Origin: Bacteroidota bacterium
GTDB lineage: Bacteria; Bacteroidota; Ignavibacteria; Kapaibacteriales; UBA2268
Direction: 5' to 3'
Assembly: GCA_022708005.1 (NCBI GenBank)
Contig: JAKIZN010000008.1
Span: 1 to 14,304, forward strand
DNA: 14,304 nt
Position numbers and translations under genes: made by a program. A model generated the notes under the pieces. That model was not told the origin of the DNA, ran no database searches, and saw nothing but the letters and a program-made list of their open reading frames with translations. Shown here piece by piece: positions 6,086 through 14,056 of this stretch (the stretch's first letter is position 1; each line of letters starts with the position of its first letter).

Positions 6086-7992
6086 AATTAGATGCAAAAA
6101 TTCCAAGCGGTCCAATCAAAGATAAATGGGACAAACATCGCTTCGAAATGAAGTTGATTAATCCTGCAAATAAGCGAAAATTTAAAATTATAGTCGTTGG
6201 AACAGGGCTTGCGGGCAGTGCCGCGGCAGCCTCATTTTCCGAATTAGGATACAACGTAGAAGTATTTACGTATAACGACTCTTCTCGCAGAGCGCACTCT
6301 ATCGCAGCGCAAGGCGGTATCAACGCAGCAAAAAATTATAGAAACGACGGCGATAGCATTTGGAGACTGTTTTATGACACAGTCAAAGGTGGCGACTTCC
6401 GCGCACGCGAGGCGAACGTATATCGATTAGCGCAGGTTTCTAATAATATTATTGACCAATGCGTTGCGCAGGGCGTTCCTTTTGCTCGTGAATACGGTGG
6501 CTTGCTAGACAACCGTTCGTTTGGCGGGGCGCAAGTTTCGAGAACTTTTTATGCAAGAGGGCAGACGGGGCAGCAGCTACTTTTGGGAGCTTACCAAGCA
6601 TTGATGAAAGAAGCTCAAAATGGTGTGAAAATCCATACTCGTAAAGAGATGATGGATATTGTGCTGATTGATGGCGTATGCCGCGGGATTGTTACTCGCG
6701 ATTTAGTAACTGGCAAAATAGAATCTTTCGCTGCCGACGCTGTTTGCTTGGCAACTGGCGGCTATGGCAACGTGTTTTTCTTATCAACTAATGCTATTGC
6801 TTGCAATGTAACAGCCGCATATCGTGCATACAAAAAAGGTGCGGGCTTTGCTAATCCTTGCTTTACTCAAATTCACCCAACTTGCATACCTGTCAGCGGC
6901 GACCACCAATCCAAGCTAACTCTGATGAGCGAGTCGCTAAGAAATGACGGCAGAATATGGGTGCCGAAAAAGCATGGAGACAAGCGTCCTCCGAATCAAA
7001 TTCCAGAAGAGGATAGAGATTATTATCTTGAAAGAAAATACCCAAGTTTTGGCAATCTTTCGCCACGCGATATTTCTTCGCGGGCAGCCAAAGAGCAATG
7101 CGACGACGGTCGCGGCGTTTCTGCAACGGGCTACGGCGTTTATCTTGACTTTGAAGACGCTATCAAACGGCTCGGCAAAGCCAAAATTGAAGAGCGCTAC
7201 GGCAATTTATTTGAAATGTACGAGCGTATCACTGGCGAAGATCCATATACAACGCCTATGATGATATATCCTGCGTCGCACTATACTATGGGCGGCGTTT
7301 GGGTGGATTATAATTTAATGAGCACCATCCCTGGACTGCATGTTTTGGGCGAAGCTAATTTCTCGGATCACGGGGCTAATAGGCTCGGAGCAAGTGCACT
7401 TATGCAAGGATTGGCTGACGGCTATTTCGTTATTCCATATACCATTGGCGATTACTTAGCCAAAAATCCATTGGAAAAAGTTACTACTGAACATCCAGAA
7501 TTTAAAAAAGCTGTGGAAGAAGCAAATAGCAAAGTAACTAAGCTATTATCTATCAAAGGCAAACGCACACCTACTTCATTCCATAAAGAACTTGGAAAAG
7601 TAATGTGGGAGAAAGTCGGTATGGCACGCAACGAAAAAGGGCTTCGCGAAGCATTGGAAATTATTCCAAAAATCAGAGAAGAGTTTTGGCAAAATATAAA
7701 CGTGCCGGGTGAGGCTACCACTCTGAATATGGCGCTTGAAAGAGCTTTGAGAGTGGCGGACTTCCTGGAATTTGCCGAAGTTATGGCTTGGGACGCACTC
7801 GAAAGAGAAGAATCCTGCGGCGCCCACTTCAGAGAAGAATATCAATACGAAGACGGCGAAGCAAAGCGTAACGACGAAAAATTTACACACGTTGCAGTTT
7901 GGGAATATCAAGGAGTAGGCAAAAAACCTATACGCCACCAAGAAGAACTCACATTTGAAGATGTTTCGTTGGCTGTAAGGAGCTATAAATAA
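6082..7992 (+). CDS. sdhA: Succinate dehydrogenase/fumarate reductase flavoprotein subunit
   Basis: Catalytic FAD subunit interconverting succinate and fumarate in the TCA cycle and respiratory chain. It is 636 aa, the usual length for the Bacteroidota type. The dinucleotide-binding motif is GTGLAG at residues 40-45. The histidine that carries FAD covalently is H72 in AHSIAAQGG. Other family landmarks are HPT (265-267), SPRD (327-330), H400 in SHYTMGG, and [18 protein letters not shown] (423-440), which contains the conserved Arg of the active site (R434). The start is strongly supported: GGAGGTGG precedes the ATG at 6082, and the ATGA overlap with sdhC implies coupled translation. No defects are visible. 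Confidence 0.97.
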   Translation: MKLDAKIPSGPIKDKWDKHRFEMKLINPANKRKFKIIVVGTGLAGSAAAASFSELGYNVEVFTYNDSSRRAHSIAAQGGINAAKNYRNDGDSIWRLFYDTVKGGDFRAREANVYRLAQVSNNIIDQCVAQGVPFAREYGGLLDNRSFGGAQVSRTFYARGQTGQQLLLGAYQALMKEAQNGVKIHTRKEMMDIVLIDGVCRGIVTRDLVTGKIESFAADAVCLATGGYGNVFFLSTNAIACNVTAAYRAYKKGAGFANPCFTQIHPTCIPVSGDHQSKLTLMSESLRNDGRIWVPKKHGDKRPPNQIPEEDRDYYLERKYPSFGNLSPRDISSRAAKEQCDDGRGVSATGYGVYLDFEDAIKRLGKAKIEERYGNLFEMYERITGEDPYTTPMMIYPASHYTMGGVWVDYNLMSTIPGLHVLGEANFSDHGANRLGASALMQGLADGYFVIPYTIGDYLAKNPLEKVTTEHPEFKKAVEEANSKVTKLLSIKGKRTPTSFHKELGKVMWEKVGMARNEKGLREALEIIPKIREEFWQNINVPGEATTLNMALERALRVADFLEFAEVMAWDALEREESCGAHFREEYQYEDGEAKRNDEKFTHVAVWEYQGVGKKPIRHQEELTFEDVSLAVRSYK

Positions 7993-9560
7993 TGATTGAA
8001 AACGTGAAAAATCGCACTATATATATAGCGGCATTTCTGTTATACTTAGGAATTTTTATTCTGAGTATTTCTGTAAATGTATCGATTTCTCACGACAGTA
8101 TTTTTTATGTGTTGGGCGCCCAAAATAATGAATGGCTGTTTCACCCGCACCATTTGCTGTATCACGTTTTCACTCAACTTATAGTTAATACTTCGCAATG
8201 GGCTGGCATCAGCAACGATATACCATTTCTAATGTCTGCGGCAAGCTCGCTGTTTGGCGCACTGATGATGGTATATATTTTAAAGATATTTATTGAGCTA
8301 TTCGACCTAAAAAAATCGCTCGCTTTGGCAGCAAGCGGGGTTATTGCATTCTCCTACGGCGTGTGGTATTATTCCGCCTGCATAGAGGTTTATATTATAC
8401 CGCTGTTCTTTGTGATTCTATCTTATTACACATTTTTCAAGCACGAAGGCAAGCATTACTATGTCGGATTATACGCCGGGCTAGCTACTCTATTTCACCA
8501 GATGTATATATTCTTGCTTATAATCTACGTCATTGCCTATCTTTTCAGAAAAGACAAACTGAAAGATATAGTAAAATTTGCCGCAAGCTACTCTCTCGTC
8601 GTAGGAGTTGTTTATATTGCCGTGCTAATATTTGATTACAAAGTTAGCTCCGTAAGCGAAGCTATATCGCAGTTAACGCTGTATGCACACGAAATGCCCG
8701 AAATGTGGTCGAGCTTTGGACTTTCGATAGTTATCAATGACTTAATAGGGCTTGGTCGAAGTATTTTTTCAATTCATTATCTTTATAGTTTTGATGCTAT
8801 TCAAAGTATAGTTTCGCAAAAATTTCCTAACAATTCATTTAACGAGGAAATCTTCCTTGTTAGAAATATATCGGCTTTTATGCAGGTTTTCTTATCTGTT
8901 CTGCTGTTTGCGATGATTGTCCTGTTTTTCAGATTTTTAGTTGTTTCAATCAAAAATATGATACGCCAAAAAGAGCATAAGCTTTATAAAGTATGGTATC
9001 TTACATTTTTAGTAATATTCGTTTTGTTCTTTACGTTTTGGTCGTCAAATAATCCAGAATTTTGGATTTCGATTTATACAATTACTATTATTTCATTTAT
9101 GAGATTTGTTGATAAATCGAAAAAAGAATTGCTAGCTCTGACGGCAATGTTTGCATTGCTAATGGCTTATAATTATTTTAGTACGATACAATTTGCGAAG
9201 CACATAGAAAATGATTATTACTTAGAGAGAATCCACTCCATAAGCGATATTGTTCAGCCAAAAGATGTTATAGTTTACGACCAGAGTTATATGGTTGGCG
9301 ATTATTTTGCATATAAAGGCTATAGGAATCTATTGGCAGCAGGCAAGTTAGGTTCAGATGAAATATTGCATAAAATCGATAGTTTGCAATCGGCGAATTT
9401 GCAATCAAACATATTTTTCGTTGATGAAATATTTAATTCAGATGCGAAAATATCTGATAATTACAAAAAATTCAAACAAGAGATAGGCGAGCGAGAATTA
9501 ATCGAGCCTATCGAAGTTAATGATTATAAAATTTACGAGCTAATAATTAAAAATAAATAA
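7992..9560 (+). CDS. GT-C-fold integral membrane protein (DUF2723-like), inserted between sdhA and sdhB
   Basis: A 522-aa membrane protein with about ten hydrophobic spans (roughly 10-32, 78-100, 108-125, 133-149, 156-182, 198-214, 298-318, 334-350, 355-372 and 380-397) and a soluble tail of about 120 residues. The first outer loop holds an acidic residue, D35 in SHDS, followed by FHPHHLLYH (50-58). The segment [10 protein letters not shown] (125-134) resembles the W-x-A-EVY signature of DUF2723/GT-C proteins, which use lipid-linked sugars outside the membrane. This suggests a glycosyltransferase; donor and acceptor are unknown. Its ATG at 7992 overlaps the sdhA stop by one base and sdhB starts 10 bases after its stop, so it is translated as part of the sdh message. 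Codon use is more AT-rich than in sdhA and sdhB. The position is unusual, since sdhA and sdhB are normally adjacent. Confidence 0.8.
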   Translation: MIENVKNRTIYIAAFLLYLGIFILSISVNVSISHDSIFYVLGAQNNEWLFHPHHLLYHVFTQLIVNTSQWAGISNDIPFLMSAASSLFGALMMVYILKIFIELFDLKKSLALAASGVIAFSYGVWYYSACIEVYIIPLFFVILSYYTFFKHEGKHYYVGLYAGLATLFHQMYIFLLIIYVIAYLFRKDKLKDIVKFAASYSLVVGVVYIAVLIFDYKVSSVSEAISQLTLYAHEMPEMWSSFGLSIVINDLIGLGRSIFSIHYLYSFDAIQSIVSQKFPNNSFNEEIFLVRNISAFMQVFLSVLLFAMIVLFFRFLVVSIKNMIRQKEHKLYKVWYLTFLVIFVLFFTFWSSNNPEFWISIYTITIISFMRFVDKSKKELLALTAMFALLMAYNYFSTIQFAKHIENDYYLERIHSISDIVQPKDVIVYDQSYMVGDYFAYKGYRNLLAAGKLGSDEILHKIDSLQSANLQSNIFFVDEIFNSDAKISDNYKKFKQEIGERELIEPIEVNDYKIYELIIKNK

Positions 9561-9570
9561 AGGTTACATT

Positions 9571-10320
9571 ATGAGATTTACATTGCATATATGGAGGCAA
9601 AAGGACGCCAAATCAAAGGGCGAATTTGCGACATATAAGATGGAAGATGTTTCCGAGCACATGTCTTTGCTTGAGATGATGGATTTGCTAAACGAAAATC
9701 TTATCAATGAAGGCAAAGAGCCAATTGCGTTTGACCACGACTGCCGCGAAGGTATTTGCGGTGCTTGCTCGATGGCAATCAATGGCCGCCCGCATGGGCA
9801 CGTTGGTGCGACAACAACTTGCCAGTTGCACATGAGAATGTTTAAAGACGGCGATGAGCTTTATATAGAGCCGTTTCGCGCAAGGGCGTTCCCTGTAATT
9901 AAGGATTTAGTTGTAGACCGTTCGGCGCTTGATAGAATTATCCAAGCTGGCGGCTATGTATCAGTCAATACGGGCGCTCCGCAAGATGCTAATGCTTTGC
10001 CTATCCCGAAAGAGTCGGCAGATTTGGCGATGGACGCTGCTGCTTGCATAGGCTGTGGCGCCTGCGTTGCAGCTTGCCCAAATGGTGCAGCTATGCTATT
10101 CACTTCTGCAAAGATTATGCAGCTTGCTAACTTGCCGCAAGGGCAGGCAGAAAGAAAAAAGAGAGCTTTGGCTATGATAACGCAAATGGAAGAGGAAGGC
10201 TTTGGCGCTTGCCGTAATTATTACGAATGCGAGGCTGTATGTCCTAAATCAATATCTGTTCGATTCATAAGCCGAATGAACATCGAGTATTTGAATGCAA
10301 GTGTTAGCGCTTCGCTATAG
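9571..10320 (+). CDS. sdhB: Succinate dehydrogenase/fumarate reductase iron-sulfur subunit
   Basis: Electron-transfer subunit between the flavin of SdhA and the hemes of SdhC. It is 249 aa. The ferredoxin-like domain holds the [2Fe-2S] cysteines C58, C63, C66 (CREGICGAC) and C84. The C-terminal domain has [12 protein letters not shown] (C159, C162, C165, C169) and [16 protein letters not shown] (C214, C220, C224), which together supply the [4Fe-4S] and [3Fe-4S] clusters as in the B-type enzyme. All expected cysteines are present. The start ATG at 9571 follows AAAGG. The gene is last in the operon and a strong terminator lies about 50 bases downstream. Confidence 0.96.
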   Translation: MRFTLHIWRQKDAKSKGEFATYKMEDVSEHMSLLEMMDLLNENLINEGKEPIAFDHDCREGICGACSMAINGRPHGHVGATTTCQLHMRMFKDGDELYIEPFRARAFPVIKDLVVDRSALDRIIQAGGYVSVNTGAPQDANALPIPKESADLAMDAAACIGCGACVAACPNGAAMLFTSAKIMQLANLPQGQAERKKRALAMITQMEEEGFGACRNYYECEAVCPKSISVRFISRMNIEYLNASVSASL

Positions 10321-10368
10321 CGAAAGCTATGCGAATAGCGACGATATAACATGACAATATAACATAAG

Positions 10369-10399
10369 GGGCTGCTCTCGTAAGGGCAGCCCTTTTTTT
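10369..10399 (+). terminator. Rho-independent terminator of the sdh operon
   Basis: Stem GGGCTGCTCT (10369-10378), loop CGTA, stem AGGGCAGCCC (10383-10392) with one G-U pair, followed by seven T residues. The stem and loop layout is nearly the same as the rpoD terminator at 2689-2714, including the position of the wobble pair. Confidence 0.9.
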
Positions 10400-10524
10400 G
10401 TGTTTGAACGGATTATAGGAAACAAAGGATTACCAAGATTATTTTTGCCTGCTGTTCAATTTCTTCCTTCTTATCATGGTAATCATGTAATCCAGAAAAT
10501 CTTGATTCAGACTGTAATAGTAGC
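10400..10524 (+). repeat. Dispersed repeat fragments, including 45-bp repeat copy 2 (10468-10512)
   Basis: GGATTACCAAGATTATTTTTGCC (10428-10450 region) resembles GGATTATACAAGATTATTTTTATCC near 474-499. The block 10468-10512 is the second copy of the 45-bp repeat at 2644-2688, with four differences. With 10525-10860 this fills the 540-base gap between sdhB and the TetR-type gene; I see no coding gene here. Confidence 0.72.
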
Positions 10525-10750
10525 TGGGGCTGTCTTATATGGGTTCTGATGCATTATTTGGGTTTAATCCCGAAGGGATTTGATGTTTGTAGAAAATAAA
10601 ATTGTATAACATGATGCGACCCCTACGGAGTCGTATAAATCGCCGATTATCCCTTGCTACAAACATTTGAACCTTTCGGGTTCTTTCCTATTTGGCTTTA
10701 AGATGTCCTACACCTCGAAGGTGTAGGACAGCTGAGGAACAGCGGATAGG
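10525..10750 (-). repeat. Full copy (C) of the multi-hairpin intergenic repeat, inverted
   Basis: On the minus strand this reads as the same cassette as 2401-2635, in the same order. It has a GTCCTACACC...GGTGTAGGAC hairpin (10701-10733), then GAACCCGAAAGGTTC, then ATGTTTGTAG and its inverted partner CTACAAACAT around an ACTCC-GTA-GGGGT hairpin. The last hairpin is AATCCC-TTC-GGGATT, followed by CCCAAATAATGCATCAG (10546-10562). Substitutions relative to copy B mostly keep the stems paired: one stem gains a G-U pair and the last hairpin gains a pair. A 4-bp difference separates the two copies after hairpin 4. Confidence 0.87.
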
Positions 10751-10806
10751 CAATAGAAATACTTCCTTCTATATTATTCAAATTTATTCCACAATAAACA
10801 ATTCAC

Positions 10807-10821
10807 ATTAACGTTGTTAAT
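10807..10821. promoter_or_regulatory. Candidate operator upstream of the TetR-type gene
   Basis: Inverted repeat ATTAAC, GTT, GTTAAT lies about 40 bases before the start of the regulator. TetR-type proteins commonly bind short palindromes in their own promoter region. CACATTTG (10841-10848), one mismatch from the -7 consensus, follows. The palindrome is seen; its function is inference. Confidence 0.35.
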
Positions 10822-10860
10822 AAAATAAACAATGTTAAATCACATTTGATAGGTTCTGAA

Positions 10861-11451
10861 ATGGAAAAGAAAGAAATTCAAGAAGAAAGAATGAGACGCT
10901 ACTTTATAGAAAGTGGCAAAAAAATCATCAAGGGCGAAGGCATATCGGCTCTGAGTGTGCGAAACGTTGCCGACGACGCGGGATATTCTTATGCGACTAT
11001 GTATAATTATTTCAAAGATATATACTCTTTGATGAACGTCTGCATAGATGAGTTTTTGGACGAAGTGGGCGAGTTTGTAGGGCAAGACAGCGCCGCGGCA
11101 GCTAGCCCAAGCGACGTTATTGCAAATAGGGCTTTTTCATTTGTTAAATACTTTGTCCAATATCCCGGTATTTACGAATTGCTTTTTCTTGAGCGGCTTT
11201 CGTCGATAGGTTATAAGCCGGAAATATCGACAAAAACCGAGAATTTGATGCTTTCGCTGATTGCGAGGGAGTTTGACTTGCTGTATTCAAGCAAAACAGC
11301 CGAGCAAGTCCAGCTATTAAAAAATATGTTTTCGGCTATGATACACGGCTATTTAATTTTGTATATGAACAAGCGTATTCCAATAGATTTCATTGAGTTC
11401 AAAAAAAGATTTACTGAATCTGTGAATAATTTTTTAAATGCGAGCTGGTAG
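10861..11451 (+). CDS. TetR/AcrR-family transcriptional regulator
   Basis: A 196-aa protein starting at the ATG at 10861, with AGG nine bases upstream. An in-frame TTG at 10846 could add five residues but is less likely. The N-terminal DNA-binding domain is typical: a first helix around YFIESGKKIIKGEGISAL (14-31), then the helix-turn-helix SVRNVADDAGYSYATMYNYF (32-51). The C-terminal half (about 65-196) is a helical ligand and dimerisation domain with no clear family. It stands alone after the repeat region, without an adjacent efflux or metabolic gene that would hint at its target. Confidence 0.9.
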   Translation: MEKKEIQEERMRRYFIESGKKIIKGEGISALSVRNVADDAGYSYATMYNYFKDIYSLMNVCIDEFLDEVGEFVGQDSAAAASPSDVIANRAFSFVKYFVQYPGIYELLFLERLSSIGYKPEISTKTENLMLSLIAREFDLLYSSKTAEQVQLLKNMFSAMIHGYLILYMNKRIPIDFIEFKKRFTESVNNFLNASW

Positions 11452-11555
11452 GGAAGACGGCGGGAATAGTTGGTGAGCTGAAAAGACGAAAGCAACGCTG
11501 CTATAAACTTTTCGCTCGCCACATTCGTCAGATGCTGATATTGCTAATGCTTTAA

Positions 11556-11563
11556 TAACTTTG
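11556..11563 (+). promoter_or_regulatory. Candidate -7 element for the second restriction-modification operon
   Basis: TAACTTTG matches the Bacteroidota -7 consensus TAnnTTTG completely and lies 31 bases before the methyltransferase ATG. The -33 region is weak: the best candidate is a CTG at 11535-11537, 18 bp upstream. The assignment therefore rests on one box. Confidence 0.38.
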
Positions 11564-11594
11564 TGATAGAACAATTATATTTTTAGTACTTCTT

Positions 11595-12743
11595 ATGCAA
11601 AAAAAAATATCTATACCGTTGGAAAACGAAGAGTTTATTGAAAAAAATAAGCTTATAAATACATTTGAATCATTTTTTAATAGCGATTTTAGCTTTGAGT
11701 TTTCTGATGGCCAAGTGGACATCTTCTTGGGAGAATTAGATTACGGGTTATTTCAGTCGGTAGCAAATAGAGCCTTGCATGATAGCCTACTAAACGACCA
11801 ATCAAAAAATGCAGCGAAGCAAATATTAGACTCAATAACAAACATCAAAAGCTACGGCTTAAGGAGTGGAAAGCGGGTATATGCGGGCTATAACGCCGAG
11901 CGAAAGGTTCAAAATCGTAAAGTAAAAGAAGAAAAAAGGCAGCAGTTCTATTACACCAAAGGACATAATTTTTCTAAAAATAATGCACCAGTTCCCGAAG
12001 AGTTTGAAAATCAAATTATCTGCGGTGATAGCTTGGAAGTGCTGAAAAAATTGCCAGATAACTGCATTGATATAGTGCTTACTTCGCCGCCATACAATTT
12101 TGGATTAGACTATGCGAGCACTCAAGATGACGACCATTGGGAAGCTTATTTTGGAAAGCTTTTTGAGATATTTGCAGAGTGTATAAGAGTCTTGAAATAT
12201 GGTGGGCGAGCTATAGTTAATGTGCAACCATTATTTTCGGATTATATACCAACTCATCATATAATTAGCAATTTTTTTATTCAGCAAAAAATGATTTGGA
12301 AAGGCGAGATATTGTGGGAAAAGAATAATTATAACTGCAAATACACGGCTTGGGGTAGCTGGAAAAGCCCAAGCAATCCATACCTTAAATATACATGGGA
12401 GTTCTTGGAAGTATTTTGCAAGGGAGACTTAAAGAAAGTTGGAGCGGCTGAAGACGCAGATATATCTGCAGAAGATTTCAAAAAGTGGATTGTTGGGAAA
12501 TGGTCAATTGCTCCAGAAAGAAATATGAAGCAATATGACCATCCTGCAATGTTTCCAGAAGAGATAGTAGTCCGCGCTTTGCAGTTATTCTCGTTTCAAG
12601 GCGACATTGTGCTTGACCCATTTAATGGAGCAGGCACAACAACAAGTGTTGCCAAGAAAATTAATCGTAGGTTTTTAGGCATAGACATATCTGAAAAGTA
12701 CTGTAAAGTGGCTATCGATAGGATTTCAAACAGTATATTTTAA
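11595..12743 (+). CDS. Type II DNA amino-methyltransferase (SPPY class) with N-terminal extension
   Basis: Modification enzyme of the second restriction-modification pair, 382 aa. The catalytic domain (about 138-382) begins with QIICGDSLEVLKKLPDN. It has TSPPY at 163-167 and the AdoMet-binding DPFNGAGTT at 341-349, with HPAMFPEE (316-323) just before it. This is the beta-class order, so the product is N4-methylcytosine or N6-methyladenine. About 135 residues precede this domain; they are mostly helical and charged toward the end (KVQNRKVKEEKRQQ) and match nothing I recognise. Most methyltransferases of this class begin near the first motif, so the extension may be a DNA-recognition or regulatory domain. 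The start is ATG at 11595. The endonuclease gene follows after 11 bp. It is unrelated in detail to the methyltransferase at 687 beyond the shared motifs. Confidence 0.93.
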   Translation: MQKKISIPLENEEFIEKNKLINTFESFFNSDFSFEFSDGQVDIFLGELDYGLFQSVANRALHDSLLNDQSKNAAKQILDSITNIKSYGLRSGKRVYAGYNAERKVQNRKVKEEKRQQFYYTKGHNFSKNNAPVPEEFENQIICGDSLEVLKKLPDNCIDIVLTSPPYNFGLDYASTQDDDHWEAYFGKLFEIFAECIRVLKYGGRAIVNVQPLFSDYIPTHHIISNFFIQQKMIWKGEILWEKNNYNCKYTAWGSWKSPSNPYLKYTWEFLEVFCKGDLKKVGAAEDADISAEDFKKWIVGKWSIAPERNMKQYDHPAMFPEEIVVRALQLFSFQGDIVLDPFNGAGTTTSVAKKINRRFLGIDISEKYCKVAIDRISNSIF

Positions 12744-12754
12744 TAGCCGTAGAT

Positions 12755-13468
12755 ATGAAAAAAGCAAATTTGAAGTTGATAGAAAAGTTCGTTGGCGATG
12801 TCAACGCAAAAATACAAGGCGTCGATGCTGTTGCACAAATCGATAAAGATCGCGCATACGGAGGTATTATAAGGGCAGCTAAGGGAAAGTTGATAGAGGA
12901 GTTTTGCAAAGAAGTTGTAAAAATAGCTTGGAACGAACTCGGCGGGAAAAGCAAAGATTTGACCTTTCCTTCTAAAAAAGTGCCTGTACCTTTGAAAATG
13001 GAATATATAGAGAAAATCAAGTCGCCTGAAGTTAAATTATGGATAAAAAATAATTACAACGATTTTGTTTTTAATGCTCAGGTTGACGTCCATGTTTTTC
13101 TGAAGGATAAGTTTGTATTAGGAATTGAATGTAAGTCTTATACCGAAAATGCTATGTTGAAACGGATACTCGTTGATTTTACGCTTTTAAAAACAGTCTA
13201 CCCAGAGCTACAATGTGCCTTATTGCAACTCGAAAGCCAGTTGACAGGCGATTATTCTCAAATTCACAACAAAATAATTTTTGGCAGCCACAGTACGCAC
13301 GCGCTAATGTCCTATTTTGATATTGATTTGAACATAATGACTTTGCTCGAGGGAGAAAGGTCGGTGAATAAGCCCGTGCATAAGCCCAAGTTCTTCAAAC
13401 CATTGAAAAAAGAAGTAGCCATCGATATAGTAAAAAGGATTCAATTACTCTTAAAGCCTTTTGCTTAA
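12755..13468 (+). CDS. Probable PD-(D/E)xK type II restriction endonuclease, specificity unknown
   Basis: A 237-aa protein encoded 11 bp after a DNA methyltransferase on the same strand, the standard arrangement for a type II partner. A PD-(D/E)xK nuclease core is visible: D111 in QVDVHVFL, then E125 and K127 in LGIECKSYT, with hydrophobic beta-strand residues around both and E48/E49 upstream as a possible extra metal ligand. I do not recognise the family and cannot predict the target sequence. Length and a single core domain fit a homodimeric type IIP enzyme. The role as an endonuclease is inferred from the motif and neighbour. The ORF is intact and its stop lies two bases before the first 63-bp repeat. 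Confidence 0.82.
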   Translation: MKKANLKLIEKFVGDVNAKIQGVDAVAQIDKDRAYGGIIRAAKGKLIEEFCKEVVKIAWNELGGKSKDLTFPSKKVPVPLKMEYIEKIKSPEVKLWIKNNYNDFVFNAQVDVHVFLKDKFVLGIECKSYTENAMLKRILVDFTLLKTVYPELQCALLQLESQLTGDYSQIHNKIIFGSHSTHALMSYFDIDLNIMTLLEGERSVNKPVHKPKFFKPLKKEVAIDIVKRIQLLLKPFA

Positions 13469-13470
13469 TT

Positions 13471-13533
13471 CCCCCCCCACACTAAAAAAACTTTATTTTG
13501 GCTGGGTTGGTGCCCGTCGGGAATTTTTTGATT
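13471..13533. repeat. 63-bp direct repeat, left copy
   Basis: Identical to 13994-14056 over 63 bp, from an eight-C run to GGGAATTTTTTGATT. On the minus strand it encodes the last 15 residues and stop codon of the gene seen at 14005-14304 (stop at 13482-13484 here), but the frame closes soon upstream. This copy is therefore a detached gene end rather than a gene. Confidence 0.93.
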
Positions 13534-13723
13534 TTAAGCTCTCGCGATACACAAATAAAATATTGCTCTATTTATTCGTCGAAATAATCGAGAAAAAAAG
13601 AAGTGTTGGACAAAATATAGATACTGCAATGCTATTGCGCAGAAGCAGCAATAACAGTGATTGATTAAGATTGACAAAAAACTTTCGAATATTATTCTAT
13701 ATTAATGAAACAGAATTGTAAGT

Positions 13724-13981
13724 ATGAGCAATACGAATATCATAATATACCAAACCGAAGACGGCAAAGCAAAAATCACCTTGTACGCTCAAGATGATTC
13801 GGTGTGGATGAATCAAAGCCAACTATCAGAACTTTTTGACACCTCGATACCAAATATTAGCATGCACATTTCTAATATACTAAAAGAAAAGGAGTTAGAA
13901 GAAATTTCAGTTGTTAAGGATTACTTAATAACTGCCGCAGACGGCAAAAACTATAAAGTTCAGAAAATGCTATCATGTTAA
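13724..13981 (+). pseudogene. Truncated RhuM-like protein gene (N-terminal fragment)
   Basis: The 85-residue ORF carries the typical start of RhuM-family proteins: IIIYQTEDGKAKITLYAQDDSVWMNQSQLSELF, a winged-helix-like segment (IPNISMHISNILKEKEL), and AADGKNYKVQ. Family members are about 300 residues or more and continue after KVQ with FYNLD and similar. Here the match ends at Q80 (position 13963) and a stop follows five codons later, just before the right 63-bp repeat. No continuation is found downstream. RhuM genes are common passengers of genomic islands and restriction-modification loci; their exact function is not settled. The fragment is probably non-functional. Confidence 0.78.
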
Positions 13982-13993
13982 TGGCAAATTCCT

Positions 13994-14056
13994 CCCCCCC
14001 CACACTAAAAAAACTTTATTTTGGCTGGGTTGGTGCCCGTCGGGAATTTTTTGATT
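13994..14056. repeat. 63-bp direct repeat, right copy
   Basis: Identical to 13471-13533. This copy forms the 3' end of the minus-strand gene at 14005-14304 and extends past its stop into a G8 run (C8 on the plus strand, 13994-14001). Divergence begins exactly at 14057 (G against T at 13534). Confidence 0.93.

Noticed and set aside
10846..10860. TTG start of the TetR-type regulator
   Set aside because: The ATG at 10861 has an AGG at suitable distance, and the TTG lies within the likely -7 promoter box.
13611..13655. Inverted repeat around GCTATTGCGCAG...AGCAATAAC as a terminator
   Set aside because: The stem is bulged and no T tract follows on either strand.
13461..13664. Plus-strand 67-codon frame over the left 63-bp repeat
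   Set aside because: Overlaps the endonuclease end, has no family resemblance, and its N-terminal half is repeat that encodes a gene end on the other strand.
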